This document shows positions 23,007 through 30,228 of a stretch of DNA of 34,788 bases, piece by piece. The notes under the pieces are model-generated. The model saw only the letters and a program-made list of their open reading frames with translations. It did not search any database and had not been told where the DNA came from. Where the stretch lies: NCBI GenBank assembly GCA_013153395.1, contig JAADEL010000007.1, positions 1 to 34,788 on the forward strand, in the 5' to 3' direction. Positions within the stretch are counted from its first letter, which is position 1. Every line of letters starts with the position of its first letter. The position numbers and the translations under genes are program-made. The stretch comes from Microcaldota archaeon (lineage in GTDB: Archaea; Micrarchaeota; Micrarchaeia; Anstonellales; J096).

Positions 23007-23359
23007 CACTCCTCCTTTTCCTTTTGCTCATACCAGATGCGCACTTGCTCCTCTTCGCTTAGGTCTTGGTCGCTAAAGAGCCAGGGCTTGCGATGCTTCT
23101 GCTTCTTCACAGAGGCTTGGAGCACCTCCTCTTCTTTTATCCCATACTTTAGGGTGACCCATGCCACGATGTTGAGGGCGTCCATGAGCACATCCCCTAG
23201 CTCGCATATGATTTCCTTCTTGTTCCCTGAGGCAAGGGCCTTTTCTAGCTCCTCTAGCTCCATCAACAACTGCTTTTTAAGGTCGGAGAAGGTGCGGCTG
23301 TGGAGCCATTTGTTCTTCTGCTTGTTGAGGAAGTAAATCTCCAGGTATTCTTTGAGCAT
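23003..23359 (-). CDS. MazG-like nucleotide pyrophosphohydrolase
   Basis: The 118-residue all-helical protein has the MazG pattern: LLMELEELEKAL at 31-42 with paired acidic residues, then ICELGDVLMDAL at 51-62 with E53, D56 and D60. Such enzymes hydrolyse NTPs or dNTPs, often non-canonical ones, to monophosphates. The open frame extends to 23704, deep into the opposite alaX gene, but the ATG at 23359 lies 25.5 bp downstream of TTTAAA (23382-23387) and gives a family-sized protein, so that start is used. Confidence 0.8.
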   Translation of the reverse strand: MLKEYLEIYFLNKQKNKWLHSRTFSDLKKQLLMELEELEKALASGNKKEIICELGDVLMDALNIVAWVTLKYGIKEEEVLQASVKKQKHRKPWLFSDQDLSEEEQVRIWYEQKEKEEC

Positions 23360-23381
23360 CCCATAGTTTGCTCCTAAAGCC

Positions 23382-23387
23382 TTTAAA
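23382..23387. promoter_or_regulatory. Shared bidirectional TATA box (MazG-like and alaX genes)
   Basis: The palindromic TTTAAA is centred 25.5 bp before the minus-strand ATG at 23359 and 26.5 bp before the plus-strand ATG at 23411. One box therefore fits leaderless starts in both directions. Confidence 0.5.
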
Positions 23388-23410
23388 CCCTTTATCCCTA
23401 TATAGCCACT

Positions 23411-24103
23411 ATGACCGAACCGCTCTATCTCAAAGACAGCTATCTCAAGGAATGTGAGGCCACCGTGGTCAAGGTAGATGGAAACAAGGTGATTTTGGAC
23501 AAAACCATCTTTTATCCCCGAGGAGGTGGCCAGCCCCACGACACCGGATATATAAACGATGCCAAGGTGATAGAGGTAAAGAAGGAAAATGGCGAGATTG
23601 TGCATGTGGTAGAGGGCAGCCCTCCTAAAGAAGGGGAGAAGGTGCGATGTAAGCTGGATTGGGAGAGGAGGTATAAGCTCATGAGAATGCATACCGCCGC
23701 CCATGTGCTCGCCTCTGTATTTTACAAAGACTATGGTGCCAAGATCACAGGTAACCAGCTAGGAGAGGAAAAGACCCGCTTTGATTTCAATGTGCCTGAC
23801 TTTAACCGGGAGCTATTGGAAGAGGCTGTCCAAAAGGCCAACACCCTCCTTCAGCAGGACCTGGAGCTCAAGATATATGAGCTTCCTCGCGAGGAAGCCC
23901 TGAAGATACCGGAGATTGTGAAGCTGGCAGGTGCTTTGCCTCCATCGCTAGAGCGTTTGCGCATTGTGGAGATTCCGGGGATTGATATACAGGCAGACGG
24001 AGGCACCCATGTTAGGAACCTTAGAGAGGTGGGTCAGATTAAGATCCTGAAGATGGAGAACAAAGGCAAGAACAACCGCCGGATCTACTTCACATTGGTT
24101 TAA
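23411..24103 (+). CDS. alaX: Alanyl-tRNA editing protein AlaX (medium type)
   Basis: The 230-residue protein has an AlaRS-like beta domain (FYPRGGGQPHDTG at 34-46) and the editing motifs HTAAH at 94-98 and DGGTH at 196-200. It deacylates Ser-tRNA(Ala) or Gly-tRNA(Ala) in trans. At the Cys position of the AlaRS CGGTH zinc motif there is Asp (D196). The length and N-terminal glycine motif place it in the AlaX-M group. It is divergent from the MazG-like gene over a shared promoter box. Confidence 0.9.
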   Translation: MTEPLYLKDSYLKECEATVVKVDGNKVILDKTIFYPRGGGQPHDTGYINDAKVIEVKKENGEIVHVVEGSPPKEGEKVRCKLDWERRYKLMRMHTAAHVLASVFYKDYGAKITGNQLGEEKTRFDFNVPDFNRELLEEAVQKANTLLQQDLELKIYELPREEALKIPEIVKLAGALPPSLERLRIVEIPGIDIQADGGTHVRNLREVGQIKILKMENKGKNNRRIYFTLV

Positions 24104-24104
24104 A
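24099..24104 (+). promoter_or_regulatory. TATA box of the winged-helix/HD/M24 operon
   Basis: TTTAAA overlaps the alaX stop codon and is centred 26.5 bp before a GTG at 24128, which is therefore chosen as a leaderless start. Confidence 0.5.
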
Positions 24105-24127
24105 TTATGTTGGGGTGTATATAGCCT

Positions 24128-24754
24128 GTGTTATCCAAAGAAGCTCGACAACTCTTGCTCAAAGAAGGCTTTCAGATATACAAAATCAAAGACAACCTCT
24201 ATGTGCTGCTAAAGGAAGAAAGCCCTCAAAAGAGCAACAAAGAAAAGGAAATGGATTTGCTCTGGAAGATATCCAAGATGGACTACAAAGAGCGCCACAT
24301 CAACAAGGTAAGGAAAAAGCTCACGCCCGAGGAAAGGAAAATGTTGGATAGCATGCTCAAGCGCAAGGTGATCTATCTCAACAAAGACATCATTGCCTTT
24401 CCTGCCCAACTCTACGAGCAGCTTAAAGAACGCACCCGGATGAAATACCTAAAAGAAAAGGACCTGGATTATGATATCCTGACGCCTGACGAGTTCAAGG
24501 AATTCATGAAAAGACCCGATTATCAAAGCTATACCACGCTCTTAAACTATGATGGCCAAGTCTATGTGATAAAGACCAAGCTCCTACACCGCCTTTTAGA
24601 GAGGATAGCCAAGCTCAACATCCAGAAAACCACTCCCGAGCAGCTGGCCAAACAACTGGGCATCCCAGAGAAGCTAGCCCTCATAGTGCTCAGGATGATG
24701 GCGGAGCAAGGAGAGTTTGTGGAGAGCGAGCCCGGTGTCTATGAGAGAGTATAG
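24128..24754 (+). CDS. Hypothetical winged-helix-like protein, 208 aa
   Basis: I do not recognise the family. The protein is highly charged and helical, with many Lys and Glu residues (40-100). The last 50 residues (TTPEQLAKQLGIPEKLALIVLRMMAEQGEFVE) form a helix-turn-helix or winged-helix pattern. The start is GTG, supported by the TATA box 26 bp upstream. It is first in an operon: its 3' end overlaps the start of the SAMHD1-like gene by 14 nt, which in turn overlaps the M24 peptidase gene. Confidence 0.7.
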   Translation: MLSKEARQLLLKEGFQIYKIKDNLYVLLKEESPQKSNKEKEMDLLWKISKMDYKERHINKVRKKLTPEERKMLDSMLKRKVIYLNKDIIAFPAQLYEQLKERTRMKYLKEKDLDYDILTPDEFKEFMKRPDYQSYTTLLNYDGQVYVIKTKLLHRLLERIAKLNIQKTTPEQLAKQLGIPEKLALIVLRMMAEQGEFVESEPGVYERV

Positions 24755-25757
24755 GGTAAAGGATCCCATCCATGGGATGATATACTTTGACAAGGAGGAA
24801 AAATCCATCATTGACCATCCTCTTTTCCAACGCCTCCGCCGCATAAAGCAGCTGAGCTCCTCTTATTATGTTTATCCGGGTGCCAACCATACCCGTTTTG
24901 AGCACTCCTTAGGCGTAATGCATCTCTCAGGCCTGATTGCCCAACATCTCGGAGAGGATGAAAAGGAGGCCCGCCTCTATGGGCTTTTGCACGACATTGG
25001 GCATGTGGCCTTTTCCCATGACGGAGAGCATGTTCTCCAAAAGCTAGGCTATATCCAAGACCACGAGGACTTAGGAAAACGCTTGGCCGAAGAGGAGGGC
25101 TGGGAGATAAAGCCCAAGGACATTGTCTATTTTGAGTTTGGGAGCGACCGCCTCGATTACCTAAAAAGAGATGCCTACTATACCGGAGTGTCCTACGGCG
25201 TTATCGAGCTAGATAATCTCTTGGCTAACATGGCTCGAGACGGTCCCTACCTAGGAATAAAGGAAAAGGCCATCGAGAGTGCCGAATCTATGTTAATAGG
25301 TAGGCATATGATGTTCTCCGCCGTTTACTTTCATAAAACAGGAATTGTGGTAAGCGCGATGATTAGGAAGATGCTAGAAGAAGGCCTTCAAAAGGGCTGG
25401 ATTGATTTGGATGATTTGATATGGAAGGGTGATGAAATCATCCTAGACCGCCTAAGGAGGGAAGGAAGCCTCTGGGCCAAGCGCATCCTGGACAGAAAGC
25501 TTCTTAAGGTGCTTGCCCGCGTAAAAGATCTCACTTCTGACCAAAGGCAGGCTTTGGAAGAAAAAGGGATTTTGATATATTATATCGGCCGGCCGAAGAA
25601 GTATGATGGCCTTATCCTGACCAAAGAGGGGCCAAAGAAGATTGTGCAGGTATCCAAGCTAGCCCGTGCCCTCTATAGTGCTGAGGAAGATAAACAAGGT
25701 TATATTTTGATAGGTGAGCCCGACCAAAAGCCCCTGCTAGAAAAGGTGATAGGATGA
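24741..25757 (+). CDS. SAMHD1-like HD-domain dNTP triphosphohydrolase family protein
   Basis: Counted from this ATG (338 residues), the protein begins REYRVKDPIHGMI, continues RLRRIKQLSSSYYVYPGANHTRFEHSLGVMHL with H55, then LLHDIGHVAFSHDGEH with H84-D85, and DRLDYLKRDAYYTG with the metal-binding Asp. This is the HD arrangement of the SAMHD1/YGK1-type phosphohydrolases, several of which cleave dNTPs to nucleoside and triphosphate; activity here is inferred. The frame opens at 24717, but the family N-terminus favours 24741. It overlaps the upstream gene by 14 nt and the M24 gene by 4 nt. Confidence 0.85.
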   Translation: MREYRVKDPIHGMIYFDKEEKSIIDHPLFQRLRRIKQLSSSYYVYPGANHTRFEHSLGVMHLSGLIAQHLGEDEKEARLYGLLHDIGHVAFSHDGEHVLQKLGYIQDHEDLGKRLAEEEGWEIKPKDIVYFEFGSDRLDYLKRDAYYTGVSYGVIELDNLLANMARDGPYLGIKEKAIESAESMLIGRHMMFSAVYFHKTGIVVSAMIRKMLEEGLQKGWIDLDDLIWKGDEIILDRLRREGSLWAKRILDRKLLKVLARVKDLTSDQRQALEEKGILIYYIGRPKKYDGLILTKEGPKKIVQVSKLARALYSAEEDKQGYILIGEPDQKPLLEKVIG

Positions 25758-26662
25758 GGTTGTTGTTCTCCTACCAAGAAACACCCGCCAACTTCTATTA
25801 TGAGACCAAGCTAGAGATTGATCACTCCATATGGGCAGAGGGAACGCTTTTTGTGAATGAGCTTAACTGGGAATATGCCAAAGCCCATTATAAAGGTCCT
25901 ATCAAACCCATAAAGGAATTCCGGGATTTTATAAGGGGGCAGGAGGTAGAGGTGCCCTTTGAGGATATAAATGCCCGCACCTTTGCTTTTTTAAAAAAGT
26001 ATGCGGCCCAAGTTAAGGATAACACTGAGGAATATCTCCTGCGCCGGATGAAAAAGACGGTGCAAGAGTGCAGATACATCGAAAGGGCCCATCGTGAGAG
26101 TGTAGAGCTTCTTTCCGAGCTCGAGGGAAAAACCGAGCTAGAACTCTACTTCCATCTAAAGCAAAGGGCCCTTGCCCGTCAGAGGGAGCTTGCCTTTGAT
26201 CCCATGGTAGCAAGCTTAGAGAATGCCCGTTTTCCCCATTATCGCCCTCAAAAAGTGCGTTTAAAGGGCTATCTGGTGGATTTTGGGCTGGAGTATAAAC
26301 GCTATAAAGCGGATATCACCGAGACCACCCCTATAACACCTTCTCAAAAGGCCACCTATGCCAAGCTCCAAAAGGCCTATGATAAAATCATAGATAGGCT
26401 TTATCCGGGCATGCTAGGAAAGGAGGTAGATGCCCTTTATAAAAAGATATTTAAAGAACTGGGATTGCCTGAGATGCCCCATCTTATCGGTCATGGCATC
26501 GGGCTTGAGCTGCACGAGTATCCTCGCCTTGACAAAGAATCCGAACACGAGCTCAAGCGAGTAGCAATAGCCATCGAACCCGGTTATTATGGGAAGAAGT
26601 GGGGCATGAGGTATGAACGAAATGTTTTGATATCCTCCCGCACTGTCAAAGATCTAAGGTGA
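25754..26662 (+). CDS. M24-family metallopeptidase (Xaa-Pro dipeptidase-like)
   Basis: The 302-residue protein keeps all five metal ligands of the pita-bread fold: D176 (VDFGLEY), D187 (ADITET), H247 (GHGIGLELHE), E275 (IEPGYY) and E288 (RYERNVLI). The N-terminal 100 residues are shorter than the usual creatinase-like domain. It should be an aminopeptidase or prolidase. The 3' end overlaps the convergent archease gene by 17 bp. It shares an operon with the SAMHD1-like and winged-helix genes. Confidence 0.88.
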   Translation: MRLLFSYQETPANFYYETKLEIDHSIWAEGTLFVNELNWEYAKAHYKGPIKPIKEFRDFIRGQEVEVPFEDINARTFAFLKKYAAQVKDNTEEYLLRRMKKTVQECRYIERAHRESVELLSELEGKTELELYFHLKQRALARQRELAFDPMVASLENARFPHYRPQKVRLKGYLVDFGLEYKRYKADITETTPITPSQKATYAKLQKAYDKIIDRLYPGMLGKEVDALYKKIFKELGLPEMPHLIGHGIGLELHEYPRLDKESEHELKRVAIAIEPGYYGKKWGMRYERNVLISSRTVKDLR

Positions 26663-27032
26663 TGCTTACTTTGTGAGGTTGATACTCAAACCCAAAGTAG
26701 GTGGCTGCTTTTACCTTGTTGGCCGGATATTGTGGAACATAGTAAATCCTTAAACGGGCCTTCCAAGGCTCTATAGAGAGGACCTCGGCTTTTGTGGGAG
26801 TGATGCCTTCGCTCTCCGCCAGCGCAATAACCTTGTTCAAGAGCTCTACAAAGAACATCCGGGCATTGGGGGCCTCATGCTCCAATATCAAGCTTTCCTT
26901 TCCTTCTTTGCCCTCTGCCCCCATCAGCACAAACAACCCCTTCAGGAGCTCCTCGGTAAGCTCCCTGAGGTCTCTTCCCTCTGCATAGAGAATAAGGTCG
27001 GCAGTATGGTCCTTAAACTCAAACATCGCCAA
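26646..27032 (-). CDS. Archease (RtcB ligase cofactor)
   Basis: The 128-residue protein begins FEFKDHTADL with H9 and D12, the archease signature, and ends VKAATYFGFEYQPHKVSITLDL, the conserved KA.TY strand and C-terminal acidic residue that bind metal. Archease promotes guanylylation of the tRNA ligase RtcB, which joins tRNA exons. The His usual after KAVTY is Phe here. The gene overlaps the end of scpB by 14 nt, so it is third in the scpA-scpB-archease operon. RtcB itself is not in the window. Confidence 0.87.
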   Translation of the reverse strand: MAMFEFKDHTADLILYAEGRDLRELTEELLKGLFVLMGAEGKEGKESLILEHEAPNARMFFVELLNKVIALAESEGITPTKAEVLSIEPWKARLRIYYVPQYPANKVKAATYFGFEYQPHKVSITLDL

Positions 27033-27441
27033 AATAATCCTTGTAATAAGGGCCTATCACTAGGTAGGTGCGCTTGCCTTGCTTCTCCATCTTGAGAAAG
27101 CCCCGGTTGATGAGGTCCTCGAGCTCATGGGATTTGAGTTTTTTGCTTGCCTCTGACTTCAATATCCTTTTCTCGGCCTTCACTAGGGCAAGCAGCTTGA
27201 GCTGAGCCTTTGTCAGGTCTCTTTGATGGAAGTATTTTCTCACCTCGGGCACCAAGCTGGGCTTTATGGTCATCACCAGCCGATTTCCCTCTTTCTTCAC
27301 ATAGAAAGAGAGCTCTTTATATTGGTCATTCAGAGCATTCATCAAACCTTCCACATCCTCAATGCCCAGTGCCTTAATATCCTCTATGGCAAGTCCTTCG
27401 GGCTTCAGGAACAGCAATGCCTCAACTACTCTCTCCTTCAT
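27019..27441 (-). CDS. scpB: Segregation and condensation protein ScpB
   Basis: The 140-residue protein is built of two winged-helix-like units (VVEALLFLKPEGLAIEDIK and QLKLLALVKAEKRILKSEASKKLKSHELEDLINRGFLK), the ScpB pattern. It is shorter than bacterial ScpB (about 190). ScpB binds the kleisin ScpA in the SMC condensin complex. It overlaps scpA by 20 nt and archease by 14 nt. The smc gene lies 3 kb away on the other strand. Confidence 0.83.
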   Translation of the reverse strand: MKERVVEALLFLKPEGLAIEDIKALGIEDVEGLMNALNDQYKELSFYVKKEGNRLVMTIKPSLVPEVRKYFHQRDLTKAQLKLLALVKAEKRILKSEASKKLKSHELEDLINRGFLKMEKQGKRTYLVIGPYYKDYFGDV

Positions 27442-28048
27442 TCAACCACCTTATGAAGATATCCTCAAAGGGATGCTCTTGCTCAAACATGATTTTGCCC
27501 TCGTTGGCCAGCAGCAGCACAAACAAAAAATTCTTGAGCCTATCGCCGGGCAGTTGGGAGAGGTAAAAGGCTTTTCCTTTTATGAGCTGCTCAAAGGCGG
27601 CCAGCTCCTTTTCAAAGAAGTCAGGTTCTAGTTCATAGACCTCGGCAGGCTGGGTGGCAGCCGGGGCTCTTTGAACGCTCTTTCTCTTGCGCTTGTGCTT
27701 TTTCAGGGTTTTTTCCACCAAGGTAATAAGCTCATCCAGCGTGATAGGAAGCTTTCTCCTCCTTCTCACTAGCGGAGGCTCCTCCCTAATCTCCATGCCT
27801 TGGTCATCGTAGATAGGCTCTGGCTCGGGCAACTCCAAGAACATGGCCTTGTATTTAAGCAATATAGCATAGGCCAATATGAGGTTAGAGGGAATGGAAA
27901 AATCCTTGTAGGCCTCCAACCTCTCCTTAAATCTTGTTAAAAGAACCTCAAGGTCAATATCCCAAGGGTCCAATTTATTGGTAATTACCAAATCCACAAG
28001 CATGGTTTTCCAGTTGGGCTCCCTGACCAAGCTCTCTAGATTAATCAC
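27422..28048 (-). CDS. scpA: Segregation and condensation protein ScpA (kleisin)
   Basis: The 208-residue protein contains the kleisin N-terminal helix region MLVDLVITNKLDPWDIDLEVL near 16-36, then ILLKYKAMFLELPEPEP near 67-83, a charged linker (RRRRKLPITLDELITLV) and a C-terminal winged helix. It bridges the SMC heads and binds ScpB. The start is GTG, about 25 bp downstream of a TTTAAA box on the minus strand, hence leaderless. It heads the scpA-scpB-archease operon. Confidence 0.88.
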   Translation of the reverse strand: MINLESLVREPNWKTMLVDLVITNKLDPWDIDLEVLLTRFKERLEAYKDFSIPSNLILAYAILLKYKAMFLELPEPEPIYDDQGMEIREEPPLVRRRRKLPITLDELITLVEKTLKKHKRKRKSVQRAPAATQPAEVYELEPDFFEKELAAFEQLIKGKAFYLSQLPGDRLKNFLFVLLLANEGKIMFEQEHPFEDIFIRWLNEGESS

Positions 28049-28069
28049 GCTAATATAGGAGGAAGAGGA

Positions 28070-28075
28070 TTTAAA
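28070..28075 (-). promoter_or_regulatory. TATA box of the scpA operon
   Basis: TTTAAA (in the minus-strand run TTTTTAAAT) is centred about 25 bp before the GTG at 28048, back to back with the promoter of the transglycosylase-like gene. Confidence 0.5.
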
Positions 28076-28089
28076 AAGGCTAACATATG

Positions 28090-28097
28090 TTTATAAA
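28090..28097 (+). promoter_or_regulatory. TATA box of the transglycosylase-like gene
   Basis: TTTATAAA is centred 25.5 bp before the ATG at 28119, indicating a leaderless transcript. Confidence 0.55.
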
Positions 28098-28118
28098 TGG
28101 TTAGTTGTGTAAATAATC

Positions 28119-29051
28119 ATGGAGGTTTATTATCACGCGCCCCAATACCGCTACCTCGAAGACTATGAGAAAGAAGCCTTTAGAAAATTGGAGAAGGAAT
28201 GGGGCCCTAAGGCTTGGGAGTTTTTGATGTCTCCTGATTACACCTTTACCGAGAAAAGGCTCTTCCTCAACATCTATGCCCATGATAAAGGCACCTTGGA
28301 ACAAAAATGGGATATTTTTAATAAGGCCCTTACTCGAGTAAGGAGGGAGATGGCCGAGCTAGAGAAGGAGGCTCCTTGGATATACGAGCATGTAGGCCGC
28401 ATGAAGAATGATTTAAGATTTGGACTTACTCTGATGATATACAACTACAACGTGGATGGCGCCAAGCTCGGCCGATTCTTGAACGAGCACAAAGACTACA
28501 TGGAGAAGTTGGAGAAGGTACTTGAGAACACACGCTACCGCGGGCTTAACATCTACGGCAGGGACTATTCCTTGGCCTATGATGTGAGGCAAGATGAACT
28601 TAAGGAGATTGTGCTTGGCACCATGGTAACCTCTCATGTTTTTGGGTTTAAGCCTGAGTTCTTGCTTGCCATTATGGCACGAGAGAGCAACTTCCGCCAT
28701 CATGCTCGATCTCCCGGTGGAGGAAACATCGGCATCGGGCAGCAAAACTACCTTTATAGCGCTCCTGCCCTTTTAACCAATCCCCGCCATAGGGACCAGT
28801 ATATCAAGCTCTATGGCAACGTAGGCATTCAGCACTATGCCTCGGGCCTTAATGTGATACGTACCAATCTCTTTTATGATGTCTTTGCGGTGGGTGAGAG
28901 CCTATATATGAAGCATAAGGAGTTCAACATCCCTCGCGACAACTACCGCGTGTTGGCTGCTTATTATAACGGCTCCGAGCATAAATGGAACTACGGAAGG
29001 GGAGTAGAGGCTGTCACCCATTATTATTCAAAGGCGGTTGCTAAGCTTTAG
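28119..29051 (+). CDS. Lytic transglycosylase-like (SLT-domain) protein
   Basis: Residues 175-310 follow the SLT lysozyme-like pattern: FLLAIMARESNF with catalytic E189 and S190, GIGQQ at 205-209 in the place of G-L/I-M-Q, NVGIQHYASGLNVI at 234-247 and LAAYYNGS at 279-286 in the place of the AYNxG motif. SLT enzymes cleave peptidoglycan glycan strands. The N-terminal 170 residues are helical and unrecognised. There is no signal peptide or membrane helix. Base composition and the leaderless promoter match the neighbours, so it is not an obvious recent import. It overlaps the convergent flippase gene by 24 bp. The fold assignment is by motif only. Confidence 0.72.
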   Translation: MEVYYHAPQYRYLEDYEKEAFRKLEKEWGPKAWEFLMSPDYTFTEKRLFLNIYAHDKGTLEQKWDIFNKALTRVRREMAELEKEAPWIYEHVGRMKNDLRFGLTLMIYNYNVDGAKLGRFLNEHKDYMEKLEKVLENTRYRGLNIYGRDYSLAYDVRQDELKEIVLGTMVTSHVFGFKPEFLLAIMARESNFRHHARSPGGGNIGIGQQNYLYSAPALLTNPRHRDQYIKLYGNVGIQHYASGLNVIRTNLFYDVFAVGESLYMKHKEFNIPRDNYRVLAAYYNGSEHKWNYGRGVEAVTHYYSKAVAKL

Positions 29052-30191
29052 GGCCCTGTAAAAAAACCATCCATATATAGCAAATCCTGCCAAAAGGGAT
29101 ATCACCAAAGCCTGAGCCACGCCCCATGGATCCTTGCCTATTCCTAGTAGCAAGAAGATAGCAAGGGAAAGAACCTCTGCCCATACAATCTCCTTAGTAT
29201 GATTAAGGGCAAACAAGGTATCCCTCATAATAATGCTTGGGCTCCAGAAGATATATCCTATCCCTAGCAGAATCACATATTCCAGAATATCATACTTGAG
29301 CACCCAAGGAAAGAGATACACAAACACGCTTACTCCTATCGTAAAGGCAACCATTATAGCAAAGGATGCCAGCAGCCCGCCCACTATGCGCTTGAGCGTA
29401 AGCGTGCCTTCCTTCTCATACTTGAGAAAGTTTATGGAAATCATGCCACCTGAGCTCTCCGAAAAAAGCTTATAGATATAGGCAGCGGTGTTATAACGGG
29501 TTTTTTCTATATCAGATACTCCGGGTCGGTTGAAGAGGATGTTGTCAAGATAATTGCGTATGGCCGATATCACCCTCACCCAGAATAAAGAGCCTCCTCT
29601 GTAGGCAATATCCAATGCTCTTGGGATAGTTCCCAGATATTCCAGCAATCCCTTCCAAGAAAGGGAAAACCCATAATCCTTTACCATTAAAGCAAGCACC
29701 CCCACATAGGGTATAAGGCCAGCCCACAGGATATGCTCAAAATCCCTATATCCCAGCCAAGCAAAGACCCATGTAAAGCCCACCTTCAAGATATAGGGGA
29801 TAGAGGAATAGAGCACACGATTGCTTTCGATGTTATAGAACTTAAGAAGGTAAGCATTATTCACGATGTTAAGGAGTACGGTGAACGCAATCAGGGCGAG
29901 GCCCCCTCGCCCTATATAGGCAAGGATGACCAAGGCCTCTACCAAAGAAAGCACCCCTATAGCACCTAGGGCATGCCGGGCCCTCTCCTTGGAATCCAGC
30001 GTTTGGTCAAACTGGGCCAGCAAAGGAGCACTCACAAACAACCCCAAGATGTTGAACAAAGAAACATAGAGATAATACAACGCGAGTTCAGAGGGCGGAA
30101 AATAGTGGGTCAGAACAATAAGATAGAGAGCACCGCCCACGATTATGCGAAGGAAAAGGTCAGAAAGGTTGATTAAGCTGTCTTTAATCAC
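29028..30191 (-). CDS. Polysaccharide-flippase-like membrane protein (MATE/Wzx type)
   Basis: The 387-residue protein has about eleven predicted membrane helices. Its first segment (LSDLFLRIIVGGALYLIVLTHYFPPSELALYYLYVSLFNILGLF) has the layout of Wzx/polysaccharide biosynthesis flippases, which move lipid-linked sugars across the membrane. It is shorter than most (about 420-480). A partner would be a GT-C type transferase such as the membrane protein at 12698. The start is GTG, 25.5 bp after a TTTATAAA box, hence leaderless. It is divergent from smc. Confidence 0.7.
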   Translation of the reverse strand: MIKDSLINLSDLFLRIIVGGALYLIVLTHYFPPSELALYYLYVSLFNILGLFVSAPLLAQFDQTLDSKERARHALGAIGVLSLVEALVILAYIGRGGLALIAFTVLLNIVNNAYLLKFYNIESNRVLYSSIPYILKVGFTWVFAWLGYRDFEHILWAGLIPYVGVLALMVKDYGFSLSWKGLLEYLGTIPRALDIAYRGGSLFWVRVISAIRNYLDNILFNRPGVSDIEKTRYNTAAYIYKLFSESSGGMISINFLKYEKEGTLTLKRIVGGLLASFAIMVAFTIGVSVFVYLFPWVLKYDILEYVILLGIGYIFWSPSIIMRDTLFALNHTKEIVWAEVLSLAIFLLLGIGKDPWGVAQALVISLLAGFAIYGWFFYRALKLSNRL

Positions 30192-30198
30192 ATAAAGG

Positions 30199-30206
30199 TT
30201 TTAAAA
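30199..30206 (+). promoter_or_regulatory. TATA box of smc
   Basis: TTTTAAAA is centred 26.5 bp before the GTG at 30229. It lies between the flippase start and the flippase TATA box, so the two divergent promoters interlock. Confidence 0.55.
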
Positions 30207-30212
30207 GCCCTC

Positions 30213-30220
30213 TTTATAAA
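30213..30220 (-). promoter_or_regulatory. TATA box of the flippase-like gene
   Basis: TTTATAAA is centred 25.5 bp before the GTG at 30191 and lies 9 bp before the smc GTG, within the smc core promoter. Confidence 0.55.
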
Positions 30221-30228
30221 TGTAGAGG

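Noticed and set aside
23360-23704. N-terminal extension of the MazG-like frame to 233 residues
   Set aside because: The extension lies antisense to alaX, has no MazG features, and the TATA box and family length favour the start at 23359.
24115-24351. Alternative 78-codon frame at the start of the winged-helix gene
   Set aside because: The overlapping GTG frame at 24128 continues to a 208-residue protein with an HTH and has the matching promoter spacing.
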